Shown one piece after another: positions 8,304 to 15,989 of a stretch of DNA of 64,000 nucleotides. How positions within the stretch are numbered: the stretch's first letter is position 1; each line of letters opens with the position of its first letter. The stretch lies in the NCBI GenBank assembly GCA_965221835.1, contig OZ244916.1:868001-932000 (forward strand), read 5' to 3'. Source of the stretch: Persebacter sp965221835 (GTDB taxonomy: Bacteria; Pseudomonadota; Gammaproteobacteria; Tethybacterales; Persebacteraceae). The notes below the pieces were generated by a model. It worked only from the letters and a program-made list of their open reading frames with translations, was not told where the DNA came from and ran no database searches. A program made the translations under genes and the position numbers.

Positions 8304-10832
8304 TTATGTTCGCGTCTTTTCGCAGCGGTCGCCCGCATTGCGGACACGCCGCAACGCCTGCAAATGCGGTGCGGGAATGCGGGTCGCGTCCGGATATAAC
8401 TCTTCCGTCAATTCTATAAAATCGCAATTCCGGTTTTCTTGAATATAAATTTGCAGCAAATCACCGGCGGCGGGATTGTTCGCTTTTTTGTCTTCAAGCA
8501 ATGCTTTTCGCAATGTCTCTTCCGGCGGCACTTCGGCGTCATTCAATGCGCGCGCCATTCGCGCTTTTTGTAAGAAAAAATTCGCGCGCAACTGCCGCCC
8601 CAACAACGGTTCGTCGTCCGGATTAAATTGTTTCATCCATTCCAACTCGCGGCGCATTTCCTCCTCGCCCATACGCCCGAAAGAAATTTTTTGTGAATTG
8701 GCATAAAGGCGCGCCAAAATATTATTTTCCAGCGCCCGGTCTATCAATTCCGTCCATTCGTCACTCAATTCCAAACCGTGAAAAGATGCGAGTTGCACCG
8801 CGCTGACTACTTGCGACACCGAAGAAAAATGTTGTTGCTGCGTCCACAAATCCACAATCGCATCGTCATCGTGCCGGTAAAAACGCGGGCGGCGAAACGC
8901 ATCGGATAACTCCCCGGACGAAATGCGCGGCGGATGCAAACCGACATTGTCGCCCATCCACAAACGCAAAAAATCGGACAAAATAATTCGTTCGTCCGGA
9001 CCTTCGCGATTAACGCGGCGGAAAAATCCCATAAAATCGGATCCGTAGCGGGGATGCGAATATAACTTAGCGCGCGCCGTGTGATAATAAATCGGGCGGT
9101 CGGTTGCCTCTATAAATTTGTTCAACACTCTTTGTTTGCTGTTGCCGTGCGGCGAATGATCCGGCGTCAGCGGCGAATATAAACGGTCGCCATATACCAA
9201 CGCCTGATCGTTGTATACTTTCAAATCGGGGCGCATTCCCTCCACAAAATGCAAATAGCCGACCGGCAAATCCAAATCATCAAAAGTAAACAATACCGCG
9301 TTCGGTTCCACGCTGTTCAGTTTCGCCACTGCCAAATCGTGCGCCCAGCGATAATCGCGGCGATTGTTTTTGTCCCAATGCGCAACGGCGGCGAGTCCGA
9401 CAACCGTCGCCAATGTCGCACCGGCAAAAGTCCGCCGCACTGCGGGCGAAAGACGTCCCGCAAAATCCGCCGCCCGTGCCGCCCCCACCGCCAGCCAAAT
9501 CGCCATCACGCCGAACGCCAAAAGATGATAGACCCGGAACGCCGCCAGCCAAATATATTCCGCTTTGAAATCTAAAAGCAAAACCCAAAAAAAGCCGCTA
9601 AAAAACCAAGTCGCAAACATAGACAAACACAGCCACTGATAACGCGAACGCAACATCGTCAAAAATCCCAAAACGACAAACGCAAAACCAATCGGCGTAA
9701 ATTGCCACAACATATCGTCCGCCAATGTCGCAGCGAATTCTATTTTGTCCGCCCAGCCAACGCCTTCCTGTTTGTCCACGCCCGAATAGCCGGAACGCAA
9801 AAAATAAAACCAGAAATCTACGACCGGATCGCTCACATCGTAACGATTCGGATTGTCGTCCGTTTCGTTAAGCCCCAGAAGTCCGATGGGACCGTAAAAA
9901 TTCGCCGGATTCGCCCCCGGATGATAGCCGGAACGCCACACCATCAGCAAATACGGCGGTGCCGCCGCCAGAAATCCGTAAAACGCACCGCGCCCCAGAT
10001 GCGATGCCGCACCTTGTATCGCGCCGATAAATGTCGGCGGCGAAGACATAATTTGCGAAAAAGACAAAAGTCCCACGCCCACACATCCCGCCAGCAACAG
10101 CGGATAATGAGTCGCAATGCCCAAACCGAAAACGATTCCTATCCATACAAAAAGCCGCCGATGCGCCCGACTGTCGCGCCCGAAATGACCGGCATAGCGC
10201 AAACACAGCGCGAAAAGAATAAAAAATAACGCCGCATTCAGCGTATACACTTCGGCAATAATCGCCTGCGACCAAAAAGTATCCGACACCGCATAAGCGA
10301 GTCCGCCCAGATATGCGCAAACGCGTCCGCGCGTCAACATCGCGACAATTGCGTAAATCGCCGAACACGCCGCCGCCGCCGCAAATCCGCTAAAAAAATG
10401 CCCCTTAAACGCCGGCGTACCAAAAGGCAAAAGATGATAAAAAATGCTGCCGAGAAGCGTATGCAACGGATAGCCCGGCGGATGCGCAACGCCGAAAAAA
10501 TGTAAATTAGAAATAAATAATCCGTCATCTTCCAGCGCGACAAGACGCGGTGCGGTGTAACCATACAACAAAAGCGCGAGAAAAAATACCGCCGCCATGT
10601 GCGGAATTTCGGCGCGCCATTTACGCGGCGAAAGCGAATACGGAGTCAGCGCGGATTGAAAAATTTGCGACGGCCACAAAGACCGTTTTTCGGACGGAAA
10701 CCATTCTTCGCCATTGCGGGCGGCGGGCGCAACCGCAAAATCGCCGCGTTCGTTGGAAGACGCATCGCCGCGTTGCGCCGCGATTTCCGCAACCGGCGGA
10801 CGACGGGAAGAAGAACGACGCCGCTTGCCCAC
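8304..10832 (-). CDS. GT-C type membrane glycosyltransferase (DUF2723-like), inserted in nuo operon
   Basis: This is an integral membrane protein of about 842 residues. After a basic, Ser/Arg-rich N-terminal tail it has a segment typical of DUF2723 (PF11028) proteins: an acidic LEDDGLF loop after the first helix, then GVAHPPGYPLHTLLG. About ten further hydrophobic helices and a long soluble C-terminal half follow. DUF2723 proteins are GT-C fold enzymes proposed to transfer sugars to proteins or lipids from lipid-linked donors. The GTG start chosen lies just after the nuoB stop. The first in-frame ATG would give 764 residues and remove the basic tail. It is co-directional, with short gaps to nuoB and nuoC. 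The acceptor is unknown; no tie to complex I is established. Confidence 0.82.
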   Translation of the reverse strand: MGKRRRSSSRRPPVAEIAAQRGDASSNERGDFAVAPAARNGEEWFPSEKRSLWPSQIFQSALTPYSLSPRKWRAEIPHMAAVFFLALLLYGYTAPRLVALEDDGLFISNLHFFGVAHPPGYPLHTLLGSIFYHLLPFGTPAFKGHFFSGFAAAAACSAIYAIVAMLTRGRVCAYLGGLAYAVSDTFWSQAIIAEVYTLNAALFFILFALCLRYAGHFGRDSRAHRRLFVWIGIVFGLGIATHYPLLLAGCVGVGLLSFSQIMSSPPTFIGAIQGAASHLGRGAFYGFLAAAPPYLLMVWRSGYHPGANPANFYGPIGLLGLNETDDNPNRYDVSDPVVDFWFYFLRSGYSGVDKQEGVGWADKIEFAATLADDMLWQFTPIGFAFVVLGFLTMLRSRYQWLCLSMFATWFFSGFFWVLLLDFKAEYIWLAAFRVYHLLAFGVMAIWLAVGAARAADFAGRLSPAVRRTFAGATLATVVGLAAVAHWDKNNRRDYRWAHDLAVAKLNSVEPNAVLFTFDDLDLPVGYLHFVEGMRPDLKVYNDQALVYGDRLYSPLTPDHSPHGNSKQRVLNKFIEATDRPIYYHTARAKLYSHPRYGSDFMGFFRRVNREGPDERIILSDFLRLWMGDNVGLHPPRISSGELSDAFRRPRFYRHDDDAIVDLWTQQQHFSSVSQVVSAVQLASFHGLELSDEWTELIDRALENNILARLYANSQKISFGRMGEEEMRRELEWMKQFNPDDEPLLGRQLRANFFLQKARMARALNDAEVPPEETLRKALLEDKKANNPAAGDLLQIYIQENRNCDFIELTEELYPDATRIPAPHLQALRRVRNAGDRCEKTRT

Positions 10833-10834
10833 TT

Positions 10835-11377
10835 TTAAGTGCGGGAAATGGTGTTGGTGCGGCGGATTTTCTTTTGCAATTGGACAATGCCGAAAAGCAG
10901 CGCCTCGGCAGTAGGCGGACAACCCGGCACATAAATATCCACGGGAACAATGCGGTCGCATCCGCGCACAACCGAATAGGAATAATGATAATAACCGCCG
11001 CCGTTCGCGCAAGACCCCATAGAAATCACCCACCGCGGTTCGCTCATCTGGTCGTATACCCGCCGCAATGCGGGCGCCATTTTGTTGCATAAAGTACCAG
11101 CAACAATCATAACATCGCTTTGTCGCGGGCTGGGGCGGAAAATAACGCCGAAACGGTCCAAATCGTAACGCGATGCCCCGGCGTGCATCATCTCCACCGC
11201 ACAACACGCGAGTCCGAAAGTCATCGGCCACATGGAACCAGTGCGCGCCCAATTAATCAGCGAATCGACCGAAGTCGTAAAATAACCGCGTTGCGCGAGA
11301 AGCGCACCGACATCCGCAGGCGGACGGGCGGACGGCGAAAGCGTATCGGTCGGATCAATTTTGTTGTCGCTTATCAT
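10835..11377 (-). CDS. nuoB: NADH-quinone oxidoreductase subunit B
   Basis: This 180-aa protein is the PSST-type subunit that binds the terminal [4Fe-4S] cluster N2 next to the quinone. The ligands are the tandem Cys58-Cys59 (LACCAVEMM), Cys123 (GSCANGGG) and Cys153 (VPGCPP). The ATG has GGAGAGGAAAACC upstream and overlaps the stop of a 23-codon mini-ORF (ATGA). The gene after it is a glycosyltransferase, not nuoC. Confidence 0.97.
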   Translation of the reverse strand: MISDNKIDPTDTLSPSARPPADVGALLAQRGYFTTSVDSLINWARTGSMWPMTFGLACCAVEMMHAGASRYDLDRFGVIFRPSPRQSDVMIVAGTLCNKMAPALRRVYDQMSEPRWVISMGSCANGGGYYHYSYSVVRGCDRIVPVDIYVPGCPPTAEALLFGIVQLQKKIRRTNTISRT

Positions 11378-11445
11378 TTTCGGTTTTCCTCTCCGCCGCA
11401 AACATCCGGCAAATAATCGGCGATTCGCGCGTCCATTTCTTTCAT
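11374..11445 (-). CDS. Possible 23-aa mini-ORF between nuoA and nuoB
   Basis: The gap between nuoA and nuoB is spanned by an ATG that opens two bases after the nuoA stop and ends in a TGA overlapping the nuoB ATG. The predicted peptide is acidic and soluble (MKEMDARIADYLPDVCGGEE, then NRK). It may carry translation from nuoA into nuoB or be a real small protein. No family is recognised, and chance cannot be excluded. Confidence 0.35.
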   Translation of the reverse strand: MKEMDARIADYLPDVCGGEENRK

Positions 11446-11447
11446 GT

Positions 11448-11810
11448 TCAATCCCATTCCATCGCCCCTTTTTTCCATTCGTAAATAAAACCCACGACCA
11501 GCACGCCCAAAAACAGCATCACGCTCCAAAAACCGAGTGCGCCCAATGTGCCGCCTTTTAACATCACCGCCCACGGCAGCAAAAACGCGATTTCCAAATC
11601 AAAAAGAATAAACAAAATCGCGACCAGATAATAGCGCACATCAAACTTCATCCGCGCATCTTCAAACGCGTCAAAACCGCATTCGTAGGGCGAGTTTTTG
11701 TGCTTGTCGGGGCGGTGCGGACCGACAATCATCCCCAACGCAATCGGTGCTACGCCGATAAACATCGCCACGCCGATAAACATTAAAATTGAAAAATATT
11801 CCTGCAGCAT
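11448..11810 (-). CDS. nuoA: NADH-quinone oxidoreductase subunit A
   Basis: This 120-aa membrane subunit of complex I has three predicted helices. The conserved loop after helix 1 reads PYECGFDAFEDARMKFDVRY, with the family Cys, and helix 2 contains FILFDLEIAFLLPW. It starts four bases after the stop of a small coiled-coil gene, so the operon probably begins further upstream at or beyond tpiA-secG. Confidence 0.97.
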   Translation of the reverse strand: MLQEYFSILMFIGVAMFIGVAPIALGMIVGPHRPDKHKNSPYECGFDAFEDARMKFDVRYYLVAILFILFDLEIAFLLPWAVMLKGGTLGALGFWSVMLFLGVLVVGFIYEWKKGAMEWD

Positions 11811-11814
11811 CCCG

Positions 11815-12051
11815 TTATCCGATAAAAAGTTTAAGCAATATCGGCAAAATCAGCGCGATGACAGTGCCGAACATAACTTTAAATAATTTCTCCAGCGAAT
11901 CGATGCGTCCTTCCAGCCGGATAATATCGGCTTTCGTCGCCAATCCGCCTTCCTCCACCGCCTGTTTTTGCACATCGGCGATAGCGCGCGCCTGCTGTTC
12001 GTTAAAACCAGCATCGCGCAAAATATCGGCGATTTTCAGCGTATCAAGCAT
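11815..12051 (-). CDS. Small coiled-coil membrane protein (DUF1640-like)
   Basis: This 78-aa protein reads MLDTLKIADILRDAGFNEQQ, then a helix with ATKADIIRLEGRIDSLEKLF, and a C-terminal hydrophobic anchor (about 58-76). This resembles bacterial DUF1640/CCDC90-like proteins: a head, a short coiled coil and a tail anchor. It lies between tRNA-Leu and nuoA with only 4 nt to nuoA. The start was chosen at the internal Met because a longer version would run into the tRNA. Function unknown. Confidence 0.7.
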   Translation of the reverse strand: MLDTLKIADILRDAGFNEQQARAIADVQKQAVEEGGLATKADIIRLEGRIDSLEKLFKVMFGTVIALILPILLKLFIG

Positions 12052-12078
12052 CGGCGTTCGTCTCCGGAATGTCCGCGG

Positions 12079-12162
12079 TGCCGATGGCCAGATTCGAACT
12101 GGCACAGAGTTTCCCCCACTGCCCCCTCAAGACAGCGTGTCTACCAATTCCACCACATCGGC
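12079..12162 (-). tRNA. tRNA-Leu (GAG)
   Basis: This is a class II tRNA with a 7-bp acceptor stem GCCGATG/CATCGGC, the D-loop GGAATTGGTAGA, anticodon loop TTGAGGG (anticodon GAG), a long variable arm and the T-loop TTCGAAT. Discriminator A is followed by CCG, so CCA is not encoded. It lies between secG and the coiled-coil gene upstream of nuoA, the usual gammaproteobacterial position. Confidence 0.95.
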
Positions 12163-12171
12163 GCGTTTCGC

Positions 12172-12504
12172 TCATTCGGGAATTTCCTCCGCCGCGTCCC
12201 GTTCTTCGGCGGGCGCGACAACTTCCGCCGCCGGAACGGCAGGCGTTTGTTGCAATTCTTCCAGCACGCCGGTCTCGCGCCCCAAATACAAACTGAGTCC
12301 GAGCGAAGACGCCAAAAAAATTGTCGCCAAAATGGAAGTCGTGCGGGTGAGAAAATTCGCCTTACCCGCCGTTTCGTACAAACCGCCGCGCGCACCGCCG
12401 CCGAAAGACGAACCGAGTCCCGCGCCCTTTCCTTTCTGCAATAAAATCACGCCGACCATCAGCAGCGAAGAAATAACCGTAACCGACAATAAAAATAACT
12501 TCAT
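12172..12504 (-). CDS. secG: Protein-export membrane protein SecG
   Basis: This 110-aa auxiliary subunit of the SecYEG translocon has two hydrophobic helices (about 2-22 and 52-72). Between them lies the family loop LLQKGKGAGLGSSFGGGA. A Pro/Ala/Glu-rich tail follows. The ATG overlaps the tpiA stop in ATGA, the standard tpiA-secG arrangement. The preceding bases lack a strong ribosome binding site, as expected for coupled translation. Confidence 0.95.
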   Translation of the reverse strand: MKLFLLSVTVISSLLMVGVILLQKGKGAGLGSSFGGGARGGLYETAGKANFLTRTTSILATIFLASSLGLSLYLGRETGVLEELQQTPAVPAAEVVAPAEERDAAEEIPE

Positions 12505-13241
12505 ATTCTTTCCGCGCCGCCGATGCGGCAAATTTGTGCAAATTCGGCGGCATCCAGCGAAGCCCCTCCAACCAGCCCCCCGTCCATTTCGGCTTGTCCG
12601 AGTAATCCAGCGTTGCCCGCATTGATGCTGCCGCCATACAACACCGCTATTGTACCGCCGAACGCCCCTTTTTGTGCAATTAATTGACGACGAATTTCTT
12701 GTCCGGTCTGTTTCAATGTTTCCGCCGCCGGTGTTTTTCCGCTTCCTATCGCCCACACCGGCTCATAAGCAACGGCACACCGCGCATTGCCGGGGAGAGA
12801 TTCCAACGCCCGCAGTTGCCGCAAAACAGCATCGCCGCCGCATCCGGAATCGCGTTCGGCGGCGGTTTCGCCCGCACACAACACCGGCGTCAAACCGGCG
12901 GCGGCGGCGGCGGCAATTTGTGCGGCAACATCGGAATCGTCTTCGCCCGCCGCCCGCCGTTCAGAATGTCCAACAATCGCATAATCGCATCCGACATCTG
13001 CAATCATCCGCGCGGAAACTTCGCCGGTATGCGCACCGTCCGCCGCATGACGGGAGACAGTTTGCGCACCGATTTTAATTTCGGACGGCAACATTTGCCG
13101 GGCGGCGGCAAGATACGGAAACGGCGGACAAACAACCACCACGCATTCGGGCGGCGGCGAAAAAACAGACGCCCATTCGGCGACAAACGCCAAACCGCCA
13201 TTCATTTTCCAATTCGCAATAAATAGTTTTTGCATCGGCAA
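12501..13241 (-). CDS. tpiA: Triosephosphate isomerase
   Basis: This 246-aa TIM barrel interconverts dihydroxyacetone phosphate and glyceraldehyde 3-phosphate. Catalytic residues are Asn10/Lys12 (ANWKMN), His92 (GHSERR) and Glu160 (AYEPVWAIG), with the phosphate loop LYGGSI near the C terminus. A second Met two codons in could also be the start. It is upstream of, and overlaps, secG. The upstream partner is a 98-aa membrane protein. Confidence 0.96.
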   Translation of the reverse strand: MPMQKLFIANWKMNGGLAFVAEWASVFSPPPECVVVVCPPFPYLAAARQMLPSEIKIGAQTVSRHAADGAHTGEVSARMIADVGCDYAIVGHSERRAAGEDDSDVAAQIAAAAAAGLTPVLCAGETAAERDSGCGGDAVLRQLRALESLPGNARCAVAYEPVWAIGSGKTPAAETLKQTGQEIRRQLIAQKGAFGGTIAVLYGGSINAGNAGLLGQAEMDGGLVGGASLDAAEFAQICRIGGAERI

Positions 13242-13249
13242 TCGGCAAC

Positions 13250-13546
13250 TTATTTTTTGTACTTGCGCGCAATTTCCGCCGCCGCATAAGCGATATACGC
13301 AAGCCCGATAATGCCCAACGCCAAGGGAAAATCGCGCAATTTGTCCGTCAAATCGGAATCAAACGCCGCCAATATCAAAAGCACACCGACCGGCATACAT
13401 CCGCCCAACGCGCCCGCTGATATTAAATCGTGTAAATGGAAATTGCTGCGATGTCGCATCCAATATCCCGCCGCCGCCAAAAGCCCCGTCGCCGGATAGA
13501 TAATTTTTATATGATCGACGAAAAGCGCGACAACAAAATCAACCAT
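13250..13546 (-). CDS. Small multi-span membrane protein
   Basis: This 98-aa protein begins MVDFVVALFVDHIKIIYP and has three or four hydrophobic helices with a His-rich loop (MRHRSNFHLHD) and a basic C terminus. The chosen ATG overlaps the stop of the upstream glycine-zipper ORF by 8 nt; a longer start would run through that gene. It precedes tpiA by 8 nt. Family not recognised. It could be a channel-like or phage-derived envelope protein. Confidence 0.6.
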   Translation of the reverse strand: MVDFVVALFVDHIKIIYPATGLLAAAGYWMRHRSNFHLHDLISAGALGGCMPVGVLLILAAFDSDLTDKLRDFPLALGIIGLAYIAYAAAEIARKYKK

Positions 13547-13745
13547 CGCGCCCGCGATGTCCGCGATTTTGATCGTCTTTTTGTGACTCGCAACCCGCCC
13601 AAAGCCCAATCAGCCCGCCGACAATCGCACCCGGCACTCCGAAACCCATCCCCGCGCCAATCAATGCGCCGCCGGCGGCAACCATAATCGGAGAAGCGTC
13701 GTTTCGTCCGCCCGTCACCCGTCCACTTTCCATACTTTTTTCCAT
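13539..13745 (-). CDS. Glycine-zipper small membrane protein
   Basis: This 68-aa ORF reads MEKSMESGRVTGGRNDASPI, followed by a Gly/Ala-rich hydrophobic segment with repeated G-x3-G spacing (AAGGALIGAGMGFGVPGA, then IVGGLIGLWAG). This is the hallmark of glycine-zipper membrane proteins. The C-terminal tail is hydrophilic. A perfect TATAAT sits six bases before the ATG, suggesting a leaderless transcript. The upstream DNA is a tandem repeat that reiterates this promoter and start. It heads the run leading to tpiA and nuo. Function unknown. Confidence 0.6.
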   Translation of the reverse strand: MEKSMESGRVTGGRNDASPIMVAAGGALIGAGMGFGVPGAIVGGLIGLWAGCESQKDDQNRGHRGRDG

Positions 13746-13890
13746 GCCCCAATTATACAACATCCCCCCCTTTCCTCCAAACCCCCACATTTTTTCCATC
13801 CCAACCATACAACATCCCCCCCCATCTCCTCCAAACCCCCCACACTTTTTTCCATCCCAACTATACAACATCCCCATCATTTATCCAAAC
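13734..13890 (-). repeat. Three tandem 54-56 bp units carrying promoter-like -10 boxes
   Basis: Three imperfect units end to end each contain, on the minus strand, GATGTTGTATA(A/G)T or TATGGT, then TTGGG(GC)ATGGAAAAAA and a GGGGTTTGGAGG purine tract. The unit nearest the glycine-zipper gene provides its TATAAT and start codon; the two distal units look like earlier duplicates. The plus strand is strongly C/T-biased. Confidence 0.75.
13752..13757 (-). promoter_or_regulatory. -10 box TATAAT, six bases from glycine-zipper ATG
   Basis: TATAAT followed by TGGGGC and then ATG. With a transcription start about seven bases after the -10 box, the mRNA would begin at or next to the start codon. Confidence 0.55.
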
Positions 13891-13891
13891 C

Positions 13892-14872
13892 CTACGGCAG
13901 CAACACCGTCGCCCCTGTTGTTTCGCGCGATTCCAGTGCGCGATGTGCGCAGGCGGCATCCGCAAGCGGCAATGTGTTGCCGATAACCGGACTCAATCCG
14001 GCGCGCATCGCAAAAAACAGCGCATCCGCCGAAGCGCGCATTTCCGCCGGCGGCGCACAATAGGCGGCGAGAGTCGGGCGGGTAAAAAACAGCGACCCTT
14101 TTTGCGCCAGCAAAGACGGCGCAAAAGCCTCCACCGCCCCGGACGCATTACCAAACGAAACAAACATTCCGCGCGGTGCTAACGAATTCAATGTTGCCGT
14201 AAAAGTCGCCTTCCCGACCGAATCGTACGCCACCGGCACGCCTTCGCCGCCGGTAATCTCACGCACCCGCACCGCAACATCTTCCCGGTCATACAAAATA
14301 ACATAATCGCATCCGTGCGCCCGCGCGATTTCGGCTTTTTCTTCGGAACCGACCGTGCCGATAATCGTCGCGTTCAATTGTTTCAACCACTGACATGCAA
14401 CCAACCCCACTCCGCCGGCGGCGGCATGCAACAACACAAACTCGCCCGCCCGCACCGGATAAACCCGGCGAATCAAATATTCGGCAGTCATTCCTTTCAA
14501 CAACACCGCAGCGGCAGATTCAAACGATACATCATCGGGCAACGCAATAACAGCATCCGCATTTAGCAACCGATAACCAGCATAAGCCCCGACTCCGCCG
14601 ACACAATAACCCACCCTCGCACCGGGCACAATGCCGCAAACGCCTTCGCCCACCGCTTCCACAACGCCCGCCCCTTCCATTCCCAAAACAAAAGGCAACG
14701 GCAGCGGATATAAACCGGTGCGATGATAAACATCAATAAAATTCACACCCGCCGCACGCGTTCTAATCAATACTTCGCCCGCTGCGGGCGGCGATAAACG
14801 AATTTTTTCGGTGCGCATTACTTCCGCACCGCCGGTTTTATGAACGCAAATCGCAGTAGTTTCCAATGTCAT
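13892..14872 (-). CDS. NADPH:quinone oxidoreductase-like zinc-independent dehydrogenase
   Basis: This 326-aa member of the medium-chain dehydrogenase/reductase family is of the QOR type. It has the N-terminal GroES-like domain with VNFIDVYHRTGLYPLPLP, the substrate-side GMEGAGVVEAVG, and a Rossmann motif AAAGGVGLVACQW for NADPH. There are no structural-zinc cysteines, as in quinone reductases. GGAGTTGCGAAA precedes the ATG, which decides the start over a longer frame. It is divergent from thiE. Likely one- or two-electron reduction of quinones or enones; substrate unknown. Confidence 0.88.
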   Translation of the reverse strand: MTLETTAICVHKTGGAEVMRTEKIRLSPPAAGEVLIRTRAAGVNFIDVYHRTGLYPLPLPFVLGMEGAGVVEAVGEGVCGIVPGARVGYCVGGVGAYAGYRLLNADAVIALPDDVSFESAAAVLLKGMTAEYLIRRVYPVRAGEFVLLHAAAGGVGLVACQWLKQLNATIIGTVGSEEKAEIARAHGCDYVILYDREDVAVRVREITGGEGVPVAYDSVGKATFTATLNSLAPRGMFVSFGNASGAVEAFAPSLLAQKGSLFFTRPTLAAYCAPPAEMRASADALFFAMRAGLSPVIGNTLPLADAACAHRALESRETTGATVLLP

Positions 14873-14898
14873 TTTCGCAACTCCTTTCCGCTTATATT

Positions 14899-14904
14899 TA
14901 TAAT
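14899..14904 (+). promoter_or_regulatory. -10 box TATAAT ahead of thiE leader ORF
   Basis: TATAAT is followed by AGCACA and the ATG of an eight-codon ORF, giving a six-base gap. It lies in the 61-bp divergent space between the quinone oxidoreductase and thiE and is the only good -10 for thiE. Confidence 0.6.
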
Positions 14905-14910
14905 AGCACA

Positions 14911-14937
14911 ATGCCGCCCGAAACCGCCGCCCGATGA
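14911..14937 (+). CDS. Eight-codon leader ORF overlapping thiE start
   Basis: ATG-CCG-CCC-GAA-ACC-GCC-GCC-CGA-TGA encodes MPPETAAR. It begins six bases after a perfect -10 box, so it would sit at the 5' end of the transcript. Its stop overlaps the thiE ATG as ATGA. thiE has no visible ribosome binding site of its own. Translation of this leader may deliver ribosomes to thiE by termination-reinitiation. Confidence 0.45.
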   Translation: MPPETAAR

Positions 14938-15572
14938 CACAGCGAAAATCCATCGCCGCAGGCGTGTGCGGATTATACGCAATTTCGCCCGCCGCCGATT
15001 GCGACAAAACTCTGCATCGCAAATGCGAATCGGCATTGCAAGGCGGCGCACGAATTTTGCAATATCGTGACAAAACAGCAACCGCACAAGACAAAAAACG
15101 CCGTGCGCAAATGTTAAAAAACTTATGTCAAACGCACAACGCATTATTTATCGTCAACGACGACATCGCACTTGCAATTGCAACATCGGCGGACGGCGTA
15201 CATTTAGGCGAAAAAGACGGCGACATCGCCGCCGCACGGGCGCAATGCCAAAAAATTCTCATCGGTGCAACTTGTCGCCGCAACATTATGCGGGCAATGC
15301 GAATGCGGGCGGCGGGTGCCGATTATTGCGCATTCGGTTCTGTCTTTTTTTCGCCGACAAAACCGGATGTGCCGCAATGCGATTTGACAATTTTAACCAC
15401 CGCAAAAAAGAAAATTGATTCGCCAATTGTCGCAATCGGCGGAATCACAACGCAAACCGCCGCCGCCGTTTTCGCCGCCGGTGCAGACGCCATCGCAGTA
15501 TGCACCGGACTTTTCGGCGTCCCAAACATCACCGCCACCGCCCAAAAATTCGCCGCCACAATTGAACAATAA
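14934..15572 (+). CDS. thiE: Thiamine-phosphate synthase
   Basis: This 212-aa TIM-barrel enzyme joins HMP-pyrophosphate and THZ-phosphate to make thiamine monophosphate. Motifs follow ThiE: ILQYRDK (pyrophosphate side), LFIVNDDIALA with metal-binding Asp, GVHLGEKDGD, the GSVFFSPTKP loop and VAIGGITTQTAA with the phosphate loop. Length is typical. No other thi genes are nearby. The start overlaps a short leader ORF in ATGA. Confidence 0.94.
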   Translation: MTQRKSIAAGVCGLYAISPAADCDKTLHRKCESALQGGARILQYRDKTATAQDKKRRAQMLKNLCQTHNALFIVNDDIALAIATSADGVHLGEKDGDIAAARAQCQKILIGATCRRNIMRAMRMRAAGADYCAFGSVFFSPTKPDVPQCDLTILTTAKKKIDSPIVAIGGITTQTAAAVFAAGADAIAVCTGLFGVPNITATAQKFAATIEQ

Positions 15573-15818
15573 ATAAAAATAGGCGGCGGAATATCGCGAA
15601 AATAAAATATCCCATTCCCGCAAAACGACCGGAAAATAAATATATCATTCCCGAGAACGCGAAAAAATCCCGCCGCCCCCTTTTCCATTCCCGCAAAATG
15701 AACGGAAAATAAAACTTACCATTCCGGCGAACGCGAACAAATCTCGCCCTCTTTTTCCATTCCCGCGAACGCCGATGAATCCCGCCCCTTTTTTTCATTC
15801 CCGCCGCCCCCTCCTCCC
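15573..15818. repeat. Intergenic block of short ATTCCCG-type repeats
   Basis: No gene is visible. The block repeats variants of CCATTCCCGCAAAACGACCG and GGAAAATAAA several times. The same words recur near 33,980-34,020 and 55,800-55,850, so they belong to a genome-wide short repeat family. It lies between the thiE stop and the two-hairpin elements that follow. Confidence 0.6.
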
Positions 15819-15871
15819 TCGCCCCCGACATTTGTCGGGGGCGAAACAAGTACGGCGGAGTTTACTCCGCC
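15819..15871 (-). repeat. Two-hairpin REP-like element, copy 1
   Basis: Two perfect palindromes lie side by side: CGCCCCCGACA-TT-TGTCGGGGGCG and GGCGGAGT-TT-ACTCCGCC. The orientation is opposite to copies 2, 3 and 5. It lies between convergent thiE and the cysteine-rich surface protein gene, so it could terminate transcription from either side. Confidence 0.8.
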
Positions 15872-15926
15872 CCGCAATTTCCGATTTCCCGCCGCAATCT
15901 ATCGTTCGCGGAAAATTCCAGATTTT

Positions 15927-15979
15927 GCAGCAGTAAACTGCTGCGGCTGATTTCGCCCCCGACAAATGTCAGGGGCGAG
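15927..15979 (+). repeat. Two-hairpin REP-like element, copy 2 (covarying stem)
   Basis: It has the same architecture, but the first palindrome is GCAGCAGT-AA-ACTGCTGC. Both arms changed together relative to GGCGGAGT-AA-ACTCCGCC, so pairing is conserved. The second palindrome has one mismatch (TGTCAGGGG). It ends 10 bp from the stop codon of the neighbouring surface protein gene. Confidence 0.8.
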
Positions 15980-15989
15980 AAATTAAGAA

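Noticed and set aside
10833..11252. Upstream extension of the glycosyltransferase frame across nuoB
   Set aside because: It overlaps most of nuoB in another frame; a GTG just after the nuoB stop is the sensible start.
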